From contig PCDI01000001.1 in the NCBI GenBank assembly GCA_002778195.1, positions 3,559,869-3,623,868 of the forward strand: a stretch of DNA of 64,000 bases, given 5' to 3'. The stretch comes from Raffaelea ambrosiae (Eukaryota; Ascomycota; Sordariomycetes; Ophiostomatales; Ophiostomataceae). Numbering within the stretch: the first letter of the stretch is position 1; every line of letters begins with the position of its first letter. Below are positions 46,289-57,099 of this stretch, in pieces. The notes below the pieces were generated by a model that worked only from the letters and a program-made list of their open reading frames with translations, did not search any database and was not told where the DNA came from. The translations under genes and the position numbers were made by a program.

Positions 46289-48252
46289 TCCCTTCCAGCT
46301 TCTCAAGTTCGTCCCCCACAAACCACTACCCTCCAACACGCACTATCTATACACACACACACACACACGCACGAACGCACGCACATACACGAACGCACAT
46401 ACACGAACACACGCTCTGTAGCTACCTCTGATCTGCTGCAAGTACAGAGAACCAGGGGAAACTACCACGAGGCCGACTAGAACGCGTGCTCGCCGAGTGT
46501 GGCAGCGGAACCAGGTACATAGTGCTTGAGCAGGCCAGACCAGACAAGCAAGCAGCCACGACGACGATCCATATTGCAAAAGACACAAACCCACTCTGGC
46601 ATTGTGTTATTTCCTTTTTGCTTTTCCCCCCTTTCGTTCCTTCGACCCTCCCTGGTGACGAAGTTCAGCTCCTGCTTGCACTTTCCCCTGCCTAGCCCTC
46701 CCGTCCTGCCCTAAGAACGGGGACCGCTGGACGGTGGGTGTCTATGGGTCTTCTTGTCTGTGCCGAAGTCCCTGCTTGTGGTGCGTGTGCTTTGATGGCA
46801 TGCTACGGCCGCCCATGCCAAAACAAACCTTATTCCTCCCGGTCAAGACACACTAAGCCTCCCCACTCATCCAACGACCCATCCAAAGGACCCATGCCGA
46901 ACGGTGGTGGGACTTTACCAACTTCACCTCTCCCTCCCTCCCCGTCCCAGCTACCACCTCACGACGCCCTCCCTCTTTGCGTCTTACTCGGACACACACC
47001 GTGCACACCGTACACAGGACATAGACACACAATCTCTCACACGCAGCCTCACCCCCCCTCCATGCCGCCGCCTTTTGCATATAACTAACATCCATGTTCG
47101 CTGCCACACTACCTCTCTTCTACACGTGCCAACATTGGCTCTCGGCAAGGTCACTCACGTTTACAGGAATATAAAGAACGTTGCCCGCTTTCCTTCAAGT
47201 TCGTCTACTAGCCTTGCTAGAACCTCATGTCTACCTTCTCTCGCAGCACTTTGTTCCGGTGAACCAACCAAATCCAAAAAAGGGACCATTGTTGGCCACT
47301 TGATCATCGCCACCCCTGTTGTTTTTGCCCTGGCTAGTCAGATTGCCGCCCTGCTTATGGACGTTGCCTCCGGAATACACCATTAATGCTTCAGTTCTGG
47401 ACCCAATCAGCCGGCTGAAAGCCCCATCAACTGACTCTGTGTTGTTCAAAACGTCCAAAACACGCATTCAGCTTCCCGGCTTCCCAAACACCCTCCACGC
47501 CCCGAGAACAGCCAGCACACTCTGAATATCCAGCATACCCAACAAGTTCGCCGCAAACGCAATTCATCGTCCGGACTGTGCCGTTCCATGCTGCCAGATC
47601 ACTATCGTCATTTGTTTCCAACACAGGCTGGAAGCATTCGAAAAAGCATTCGAGGAAAGTAAAAAAAAAACTACGGCCTCCCGGGATCGCCTCCAGCTTG
47701 CAACAAGCGCCGAAAAACGACGCCAAACGCCTCAGCACCCCGGTCCCAGCAGGAAAATCGACAGCCAGGTTGCAGAACTACGCTTAGGGCATTCGTTCTA
47801 TGCGTAATATTACCTGCCACAAATTTGCCTTCCCGGATACCAGGAACTTGGTTTTGAACTGGTCGGACGCGATCCCTATTGTCTGTTCATATATTACTCC
47901 CCCACCGACTTCTCCACCATTCTGGACCCCTTACGCAGCCCATAATTCTGCGTAATTCTGCGTGTTCCCTCCCTTGTACTTGCCGTATTAAGCAATCTTT
48001 CTCGCCATAACTTCTCCTATTTCGGGGGCCACGAGTTCTCTGGTCCCGTTTTCATACTTCTTCCGCTCGTTTCAGTCTGCCATTCCTTTTCTCGAGACCG
48101 AAATCCGGTCTCGCTTTGTTTGCTCGCTTAGCAGCTATCTCTCTATTTTTTTTTTCCACATTATTAACGTATTCTCTCCCCCCTCCTTCCTCATTTCTTA
48201 CTCCTTGAGGTATATCCGAGCTGTTCTCTCTCTCGGAATTCCTGGAAAAAAA

Positions 48253-49149
48253 ATGGCGTTCAATCGTCCCGGAGGCGGCTCCTCTTTTCAACAAGAACAG
48301 GTAGCATATTCACCGTTTTCTGAGACTGACCCCTATACAACGCGATCTTCTCCCTACTCTTCCTGTTCCTGCCCGCGCTCTTCACAGTCTCCAAATTCTG
48401 CTCCCTCGTTCTTTCCACAGTCGTCTTCTCGATATCCCACTCACTCCGCCTTTGATACGAGAATTAACTCTAGCCCTTCTTCTCAGCCGTTCATCGACGC
48501 CCAATTCGACATCTTTGAGTGGCACATTCAGTACCAGTCCTGCGTGCGCTACTTTCTCGACTATGCGCAGTACTCTGGACCTGTCCAAGCGGTTGCCGCG
48601 TTTATCAACATTCAGCTGCCATTCCAGAGAACTGTGCACCCTATACTGTCGTCAAAACCCGTGGCTATGGGCGGGCCAGCCGCAGGTACCTCACGCGCGG
48701 CGGCTGCGGCGGCGGCGGCGGCGGCTGCCGGGGTCCAGGTGCCTTTGGGCGCGCAGGCAGCTCAGCCGCTGCCGTATGTAACTCTGATTCCTTATATTCG
48801 TCGCCTCATTGCCACAGCCTTTGATTTTCCCGCTGTTCTCCACGGATTCTTCGGCGACGACTGGATGGCGGGCATCGGCCCCATTCACGATGCAGAGCGC
48901 CGCAACTACCTGTTTGCTGCCAAGAGCGACAACTGGCTCAAAGTCAAGACCGACTACGACATGGATCCCGAGCAGACCGTGCCCTTCTTGCGCCCGTTGG
49001 CAAACGTATCCGAGAAGGAGATTGTGAACGCCGAAACGAGCTGGAGCGAGTGGCTGGCTATGCAAGACTGGATGCTTGGGCCACGTGCTCCTGTCGGCGT
49101 TCAGGACGGCACACATGGTCGGATGAATGTGAAGCGTGAGGAGGATTAA
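48253..49149 (+). CDS. Conserved filamentous-fungal protein of unknown function
   Basis: A single-exon 298-residue protein. Residues 1-85 are Ser/Pro/Gln-rich and probably disordered. The conserved core starts at FDIFEWHIQYQSCVRYFLDY (about 95) and continues through AAFINIQLPFQRT. An Ala tract (about 154-164) interrupts it. The second half is well ordered: TLIPYIRRLIATAFDFP, GFFGDDWMAGIGPIHDAERR and WSEWLAMQDWMLG. I recall homologs in Sordariomycetes annotated loosely as an Ilp apoptosis inhibitor, but I see no BIR domain or other named fold, so I give no function. The ATG at 48253 follows an A-rich leader (GGAAAAAAA). The frame is open to 48205 without another ATG. Confidence 0.8.
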   Translation: MAFNRPGGGSSFQQEQVAYSPFSETDPYTTRSSPYSSCSCPRSSQSPNSAPSFFPQSSSRYPTHSAFDTRINSSPSSQPFIDAQFDIFEWHIQYQSCVRYFLDYAQYSGPVQAVAAFINIQLPFQRTVHPILSSKPVAMGGPAAGTSRAAAAAAAAAAAGVQVPLGAQAAQPLPYVTLIPYIRRLIATAFDFPAVLHGFFGDDWMAGIGPIHDAERRNYLFAAKSDNWLKVKTDYDMDPEQTVPFLRPLANVSEKEIVNAETSWSEWLAMQDWMLGPRAPVGVQDGTHGRMNVKREED

Positions 49150-51141
49150 GGCGGTGACTGACTGCTGGTTCTGACCGCGGGATGCTCGAAACATGCATCA
49201 CAATCGAAAAAAAGAAAAGAAAAAAAGAACGGTTCGATATGCTCGACGTTCCTGACAACACAGTCAAAATCAACGAACCACTCTACCCAACTACGACATT
49301 GAAAAGTCGACATGCTTCTAGCAACTCGACACACTCCACGCGTTCGACGACGACTTTGACGCATTGTGATATTTGACATCACACAACATAGACAAACCAA
49401 CATGGTAACGCACACGAAGCGGGCGACCGAGTTGGGACTGTGGACAGGTCCAAGTTTGACCCCCCTGCCCGGTATATTTTTCCTTTATAAGGCGTTCAGC
49501 GTGTATAGGTTCTAATGGGAGAATCACACCGAAGGCGACGGATTTGGCCGCGTGCCATGGACTGCAGATAATGGGATCTTTGTGAGAGCAGGCATCTTCT
49601 ACCCGTATTTGTTTCTTTGTTTCTCTGTTTCTTTTTTTTCTATTTCTTTCTGTTTTTCTTTTCTTCCACCCCTCCTAACCTCTAGCACTCTTCCACGTTT
49701 CATTGGCTGGTAATGCGGTACCAAGGGGCTGTTTTCATGTCGAACTTTACTGTCTCTTTTATCAACCGGAGGGCCGAACGCTTTTCTCATTTTCTTGGAG
49801 TTTTCTCTTTCCTTTTTCCTGTTGTCTATTTCCTACTGTCTCTGTCAGGCGTTATCTACGGTGTTCTTCTTATGGTTTCTTTCCCAGGTAGATCAATCTA
49901 CAAATCATACAGCCAGACACAGCATGAGCTGCTGCTGTCTGTCATTCGTCCACTTCCACTCTCTGCTCTATTCGTGCTGCGTACAAGCATACCGGCCGGC
50001 ACAACATTGATCGCTGGCCAAATCTCATAGAAATAGGCAAGCAGAGAAAGCATTTATAGGCTGGCGTGACCTTGTGTGGCTAAGGATCTCGTGTGTTGGG
50101 CAGCCATATTTGTGTGTTTGTTTGGCTTGTCTCCTTACTTTTTTTTCGGCACGGATCGAGCGATTGTGTATTGGATTTTCTCTGCGGGTCGATTTTTCAA
50201 CCGCAACCCAGTGTTGGCATTTTCCGCCCCGACTCGAAACTCTGCGACCATGTGTGCGGGCTGACAGGTAGTTAGTGGCTCCCTCGCTGCCCGAGCTGCG
50301 GCATGGCATTCTCGGCGACCCGCGGCCGGCGATCTGTGGACTGGGACCGATCTTGGTCAGGATAGCGACTGTGTGCGATGAAGAATGATGCAGCAAACAA
50401 TGGTGCCACGAATTCCCTCTTACCTTGTACCGGAACCGGGATCACCATCTATTGAGCAGGGCAAAGTAGAATAATCAAATGTGGTCTTGTAAATGGGTGC
50501 GACTTAGCCCAGGTGACATTGGGGTACATGAAGTGTGGCGGTCTGGATACACAAATACTTTGTATACATGAAGTACTCCAAAGGACATGCAGTTGGGTGG
50601 GAGGGCGAGCCACAGTTTCAGCCACACCCTCCACCACAAGCCAGCCAAACCACACCCTGGATGACGGGGGATGTGGTCTAGTGCCGCCCCATCTCGTGCC
50701 TGCGTGGGTAGTAGCGTCCGAGGCGCGCTTTCCCTGGCGCCTTCCCTGGCCTTGCAACCACCCTTTCCCGACGAAGCTCCTCGAAGCTTTTTTTTGGGCG
50801 ACCTCGTTCTTCCTTGCGAATCCCCTCCCCTCTCTCCCCTCACAACCTCGTTCACTCGTCGACAAGCAGACATGGTTGCGCCATGAGGGGCTTTTTCTCA
50901 TTGGAGGATTGCTGTGTGTCTTGTTAATTGTACCACCTTGTCTGTTTGGGGGTTTCCAGGAGCGTCTTTTCCTCTTTGTTTCTCTCCCCCGGTTGCCCTC
51001 TGGCTTTCCTTTACGACGTCTTGACGCCTTCGTCCCCTTTCTTCCAACAGCCTTGCTCGTTGCGCCAAATCATCGATCTCTACCATACCCGACGTCACGC
51101 ACACACGCACATACGCACCACCGATAATACCTTTTGTGATC
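49150..51141. other. Intergenic region upstream of MED5
   Basis: 2 kb between two plus-strand genes. 49615-49680 and 50900-51060 are CT-rich. A TACTTTGTA word is at 50556-50564. The overlapping frames at 50449-50901 (both strands) have no recognisable similarity. The right part should be the MED5 promoter and leader. Confidence 0.5.
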
Positions 51142-54100
51142 ATGCCGATGGCGATTGAGCCCGACATGGGCGCCGACACGACGATGACGACGGCCACCAA
51201 GCTAGCTGCAGCACAGAACGGAGGAGCCCTGCACAATGCCACCGAGTCAGGGGCCTCTACAGGTCCACAGAAGCCTTCTCTTTCCCGCCGACCCTTCGTG
51301 CCGGCCATCTACAATGCGCAGAAGTGGGCGCACTTTGTCGACCGCTGCCTGGCCACGCGCCTCGACGTCGAACGCTTCGCCCAGTTCGTGCCCATCCAGC
51401 AGCGCAAATACCCGCTGCCGCCCAATGCCGTGGCCGACCTGTTCCTGCGGCCGCGGCCGTGGGCACAGAAACAGGCGCTGGCGGCTGCGGCGAGGCGCAA
51501 GCGGGCCCTGGCCGCGGCGGCCCACGGGAATGGTCCGCCGGTGCCGTTTTCTGCCTCGTCGACATCCCTGCCTATCGCCGACGCCTTCATCGATCCGCGC
51601 ATCCCGGCCTACTTGCAGGTGCTGCTGGAGCAGCGCCTCGTCAACGTGGCCTCGGTGCTGCAGGCGCTCTACCGGTACTCGACGTCGCAGAGTGCGCGCA
51701 GCAAGGAGTCTGGGAACGGGCCGGCAACAGACGGGCAAGGGCACGGGATGGCCCAGATCAAGCCGGAAGCTGGGGATGGGGTACTTCTGGGAGACGACGA
51801 CGACAACGACAACGACGACATCACCATGATCGGCATGGACACGAATGGCTTCGCGGCCAACAACCGTGCTCGATCTGGTAACGGTGGCGGCCTCTTCCAC
51901 AAACCACCATCGGCTCCCGTGACGCTCTGGGCGAGCTCGTACGGCAACGAGGAGACGACATTCTACCGGCTCGGCCGGGTGGTCAGCCAGGGCACCGCCA
52001 TTAAGGGTCGGGCGGAGGCGCTGACCATTGCCCGGTGCATGGCGCGGTGGATGGATCTCTTTGCGGCGGCATCGCAGGCGTTTGCGGCGTCCGCAGCGGC
52101 TGCGGCCGTGGGTGCGGGGCACACGAGCGTAGCCGCCATGGCGTCCGAGTCGCAGACGCAGGCCGAGATGGAGCAGGCGCGGGCGGCGTTTGTGATGCTG
52201 CTGCTGGCCGTGTGCGAGAACCAGGAAGTTCTGGGGGCGCTGGCAGAGCGGAGAGCCAAAAGTGAGTGCAGAAGGGCGGGGGCGAAGAGAAGAAAGAAGA
52301 ACGAGAAAAAAGAGAAAAACGAGGAAGAGAGGAGAAAACAAAGTAAAGCGAGAAGAGGGGGATGCGAATGGGGAAATAACAAAAGACGAAGAAAAAGATA
52401 GGAAGCCACTGTTGGCAGACATGGACTGACTGACTCTACAGGCATACGCAAAGGACTCTCTGAGAGCCTGGCCAACTTTATCCCGTCCATCTCGCTCAGC
52501 TCGTCGCCAATCACGGCGCGGCTGGAGCACTTCCGGACAGAGACGCTGGCCAGCTTCGAGCCGGCCACAAAGAAACAGGAGGCCGATGCCAGCGACATCC
52601 ACGACCTCCTGGACTCGACAGTCGGGCTGCAGAACCTGGTCATCCCCGAGATTCCCACGGAGAACTCGCGTGCCGGGCTGTACATCTACCTCAATGCTTG
52701 TGTACGTGTTCCCCAGTGTTTGTTGTTCTTTGTTGTTTGTTGTTCTCCGTTGTTCGTTGTTCTCCGTTGTTCGTTGTTCTTCGCTGACCCCGTCTAGCTT
52801 GTTGGGCGGCCCCTCATCGACGACACGGCCATCTTCAGCTACCTGCACAACCGATACCACGGCGACGTGCAGAGCACGGCCATGGACCTCATCCTGGCGT
52901 CGTTTGACGTGCTGGCAAATGCCGTCTTCCGCTCCGAAGGCCAGACGTCGGCGCATCTGCTGCGCTCCTACCTCATCAACAAGGTGCCCCTTCTCCTGGC
53001 CTCGCTGGCCACGTCGCCCCTGTACCCGTTCGATTCGCAGTTTGTCATCTCGCAAGCGCTCGGCCGCGTCGACACCAACGCCTTCCCCAGCATGTCGTCC
53101 ATGTTCGACGACAGCCAGAACACGACGCCCTTCACCGACAGCGTGCGCCAGGACTTCTGCTTCTCGTGCTGTCTGCACGGGCTGCTGGCCGAGTCGAGCA
53201 TCGAGGGCCTGCTCGGCGAGATCACGTACCAGACGCTGCCCGCGGGCGGCCGCTACACCAAGGAGCGGCTCGTGCAGCAGTGCATGGGCGACACGGACAA
53301 GATGGTGGCGCTGGTGGGCCAGCTCGACAGCATGGACGGCAACGTGGGGGCGGTGTGCCAGGCGCTGGTGGCGATGCTGGGCCACCTGTGCCGCACAAAG
53401 GAGACGTCGACGCTCCGGGTGCTGTGCAGCGAGCTGGTGACGAAGCCGCTGGCCTTTGACGTGATCCTGCTGTTCGAGAAGCCGTCGGCGCTGCTGTTCC
53501 CGCTGTGCCAGCTGCTGGATGCGTGGACGTACGACGACGACCAGGGCGGCGAGTACCAGCCGGTGTATGAGGAGTTTGGCTCCGTCGTGTTTCTGCTGCT
53601 GGCCTTTGTGCACCGCTACGACCTGTCCGTGGCCGACCTGGGCATCCAGTACGCGGCCGACTCGTTTGTGGCGCGGCTGCTGAGCACCGGCCACCTGGGC
53701 CGCACCCTGGCCGAGATAGCCGAGGCCGAGCGCGAGAACCTGGGCAACTGGATCCGCGGGCTCTTTGACACCGACGCCGGCGGGCTGAGCGACGACCTGA
53801 TGTCGTCGTGTCCGCCGCAGCAGTTCTACATGCTCACGCCGACGCTGTTCCAGCAGGTTGTCCAGGCGGTCAGCACGGGTGCTCTGCCGGAGGAGGTGCT
53901 CAAGTGTGGCATTGAATGTACGTTGTTTTTTGTGTTGATTCTCCGTGTCTGGGGCTCTGCCCCATTTCTTTTCTGGCCATACTGACCAACACCCATAGAC
54001 CTCGTCGATACGTTCCTTCTTCCGTCTCTGGTGATGCCGCTGCTCTACCTGTCCTCCGCCCTGCATGTCGAGCGCCCGTCGGAGCAGAAGGCCACCATCC

Positions 54101-55554
54101 GCGTGCTGCAGATGATCCTGCACCCGGGCTCCATCTCCAGCGAGGCCACCGTCCGGCTCTCGTCGCTTCTCAACATTGTGGCCAAGCCGCTGGAGCACGC
54201 TCTGCGCTCGTACCAGCGCCAGGATCCCAAGTCCCAGGACATCGACCCGCTGCTGCAGAAGCTCAAGTCCAACATCCCGCGCTCGCGGCGCACGGCCGCG
54301 GCCGAGCATAACGAGCTCGTCAACTGGGCCAGCACGAGCAATGGTGGCCTCACGGCGGCGCTGCGCCAGACTGTGCAGGGCTTCATCCAGTGGAGCTTGC
54401 ACCACACGGGCGGCGTCAACATTATGCCCACGTCGTACACGCACCGCCAGTTCTTGGCCGGCCTGAGCCTGCTGGGCGCGCCGCGTCTGCTGCAGCTGCT
54501 GCTGGAGGAGATCCAGGTGCAGCACCAGCAGAGCGATGCAGCCGGTGGCAACCCGGCCGCCAACGGCGGCGCTGGAGCCGGCGGGGACGGAAGCGCCAGC
54601 ACCGCCGTGGCCGTGGCGTACGATGTTGCCTGTGCGCTCATCTGCGCGCCGGACGTGACCAACGAGCCGCCGCCGGAGACGCTGCACGACTTGCGTGGAG
54701 CAGGAGGAGGAGGAGAGGGGGCCGACAAGAATGGTGGTGCTGCGGCCCAAGACAGCGGTGACAACGACAGCAGCAACAGCAAAACCGAAAACGAAAACAA
54801 AACCGGCCGCCAGTCTGCCGTGCAGCGCCGCCTCTCTCTGCGTCAGGCCCTCGCGTACAAGGCCGAGACGTGGAAGAAGATGCAGCGCTCACGGTCGCCC
54901 GCCGAGGTGGCCCTGGCCGAGACGGCCGTGCGGCTGTACCGCCAGGTCGAGGCGCAGATGACGCCGCCGCCGCCGCCGCCGCCGCCGGCTGCTGTGGTGA
55001 TGCACGCGGGTGATCTGAGCGGGCTGGATGCCGCTGCAGCGGCCGCGGCCGTGAGTCTGGACGACGCCACAATGGACATGGTCGCGGCAGCGGCGGCCGC
55101 CAGGTCGGGCGCGGGCGATGCTATGCAGCTGGACGGCAGCCTGGTGGACCTGGCTAGTCTGGGTGATGGTGCTGGCGGTGGTGGCGCTGGCGGAGCAGCC
55201 GGCGATGGTTCGGTGGGCGGAGGCGGTGTGGCCGTGACGTCGGCCGCGGGGGACCCGACCGGGACGGACGGCGCGGGCACAGTCGGCGACTTGGGCGACT
55301 TGGGCGATCTGGGGGATCTGGGCAGCCTGGGCGGTCTCGACGGCATGGACGGACTCGAGGGTCTGGACGGGCTGGATGGGCTGGACGGACTGGACGGGCT
55401 GGGCGGAGGCAGTGGCGGTGCCGGAGGCGGAGGCGGCACGGGCGCCGGCGGCAACGGTTCGGCCAGCGGATCTGTGTCGGGGGCGCTGGACCTGGGCGAC
55501 CAGAGTATGTTTGGCGATATGGATCTGCTGAATTCGTGGATGGATATCCAGTAA
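51142..55554 (+). CDS. Mediator of RNA polymerase II transcription subunit 5 (Med5/Nut1), four exons
   Basis: A tail-module Mediator subunit linking activators to RNA polymerase II. Exons are 51142-52261, 52442-52701, 52798-53917 and 53999-55554. Introns are 180, 96 and 81 nt with donors GTGAGT, GTACGT and GTACGT. All junctions keep phase (AKSIRKGLSE, YLNACLVGRP, CGIEYLVDTF). The product is 1351 residues. The N-terminal KWAHFVDRCLATRLDVERFA and the long alpha-helical middle (SYLHNRYHGDVQ, NTTPFTDSVRQDFCFSCCLH, QYAADSFVARLL) are typical of fungal Med5. There are two low-complexity inserts in exon 1. The C-terminus is unusual: a Pro run (PPPPPPPP), Ala and Gly runs, then a GDL/DGL repeat (about residues 1260-1302) before the final FGDMDLLNSWMDIQ. 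The start is 51142; the frame upstream has only GTG. Convergent with the Cdc13-like gene. Confidence 0.92.
52738..52785. repeat. Short tandem repeat inside MED5 intron 2
   Basis: Imperfect copies of a 17-bp unit TTGTTCTCCGTTGTTCG make up about half of the 96-nt intron. Confidence 0.75.
55283..55410. repeat. Coding tandem repeat in the MED5 C-terminus
   Basis: 9-bp-type repeats encoding LGD units (LGDLGDLGDLGDLGSLG) and then LDG units (LDGLDGLDGLDGLG). Codons vary between copies (CTG, TTG and CTC; GAC and GAT), so the repeat is not a fresh slippage product. Confidence 0.85.
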
Positions 55555-56115
55555 AGGCGGAAAGGAGAAGTTTGCTTTTGTTAGAATTGCTTGTACAAGT
55601 ATGTTTTTTTTTTGTGTTGCTGGGAACGCTGGGAAGGCCGGGAATGCTGGCGGTGCTACTGGGAATATCAAAAGATGCTGGGACGGGAAGAGATCATTAC
55701 TTTTGGCGAGAATAGTTATTAATACCCCCCCTAAACGGGTACTATCCCTGGAGAAGCGGTTTTGTTTTTGTACTTTTGAGAACCCTGTTCTTTTTACGCT
55801 TTTTAAGAATTGCATTACAGAATTCGGCAGCCGTGCCTCTTTCCATTTGTGACTCGATTTTCCCTGTCAGGATTTCTCTGTGTTCCCAACACCTGTGAAG
55901 AGAGATTTTCAAAGAACTTCTCAAACCATGTCTCTCCCCTGTGAAAAAAAAAATACAAACAAAAATACACACACACATCTCATCCTAGAGGGTATATCCA
56001 TACATGGCCAGGTTGTTACAATGCACGTTCCGCTCGAATAGCGAGTCTCATATTCTCGTCTTCCTCCCACCCCCCCCCTTGTAGACTGGCTGGTATCCGT
56101 CCCCCGTCGCTTCGT
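55555..56115. other. Convergent intergenic region, MED5 / Cdc13-like gene
   Basis: 561 bases holding two 3' ends. A short GGGAA(T/C)GC-type repeat lies at about 55620-55660. A-rich and CA-rich sequence occurs at 55940-55977, and a C run near 56071. No gene is seen. Confidence 0.6.
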
Positions 56116-57068
56116 TCACGCCGCCTGGCTACCATGGGCCTCCATGGCAGCAAACTCTTCCGCCGCGGCCACCAGCCTAGCCCGCGCCGCATCGTCCAGC
56201 GCACCACCACCAACGCCGAGATACCACCCGCGCAGCAGGGCCAGGTACGCCTGCTCGTTCTCCGTGTCCTCGACGGGCGGACCCGGCACCTGCGTCTCGC
56301 CGCCGGCTCCGACTCCCGTGGTGGTCCCGTTGTTGTTGTTGTTGCCGTTGTTGTCGTCATCGTCGTTGCCAGTGGTCGCCGCCGCCGCCCCCCCCACCAC
56401 GACATACGACGACTCGTCCGTCGATGCCAGCCCAAAGCCCTTGCCCGGCAGCGCCACCACGTCAAACTGGCGCAGCAGCAGGCCGTCGCCCGCGCGGAAC
56501 GCCGGCAGCGAGCTCTTGTGTGCGCGGAAGAGGTGCACCTCGACGACGGCGGCGGCAGTGGTGGTGGTGTCCGCCAGCGCCACCGACGGGTCCGTCACGG
56601 CAAACGTCATGGCATACTGCCGCGTCTTGGTGCGCTGCGGCGTGGGCGCGTCCTGCACGGCAATGGCGACGGCGTCGACGGCGCGGTGCAGCCGCGACCG
56701 CAGGCCGTGCAGCGGGACGCAGTCGGGAAGGGCCGCGCGGGCCACCGCCAGGGGGGGGCCGGCCGCCGACAGAGTCTCCTTCTCTTTGCCTTTGCCCTTG
56801 GTTTTCGGCTTCTTCGATGCCGTGCTCCGCTTCTTCTCCGGGGGCGCCTCTTTCTCCGCTGCCGCCGCCGCCGCCGCCGCCGCCACCTCGGGCAGACGAG
56901 GCGGATGCGCCGCCGGGGCCGCCCGCTTGCCGGCGGCCGCGCGGGCGAGCGTCACGCTGATGTCGTGTGGGTGGTCTTCCCGTGGCTCCTGCTGCGGCTG
57001 CTGAGACTGGGACTGGGACTGGGACTGGGACTGGGCCTCTCGTTCGGCGTCTTCGGTCAGGCGACCAA

Positions 57069-57099
<31 letters not shown>

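Larger units (their letters stand above)
32685..48252. other. 15.6-kb gene-poor block
   Basis: No frame in this stretch has a recognisable domain or the GC-rich third-position look of the neighbouring genes. It contains homopolymers (G14 at 33692-33705, C22 at 46267-46288), a GT microsatellite (39642-39680), CA runs near 46353, small tandem repeats (38738-38764, 39152-39185), and most of the TACGAGTA/TACTTTGTA words in the window. The longest frame (39172-40236, 354 codons) runs through the GT microsatellite, and I do not call it. The right end (about 47900-48250) is CT-rich and is the likely promoter of the gene at 48253. Noncoding transcripts or a decayed gene may be present. Confidence 0.5.

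Noticed and set aside
49225..49250. GGTTCGA-like word as a tRNA T-arm
   Set aside because: No matching acceptor stem, anticodon arm or B-box partner; I found no tRNA anywhere in the window.
51247..54750. 1167-codon minus-strand frame opposite MED5
   Set aside because: It crosses all three MED5 introns with no similarity to anything, and its His/Arg/Gln composition is typical of an antisense shadow.
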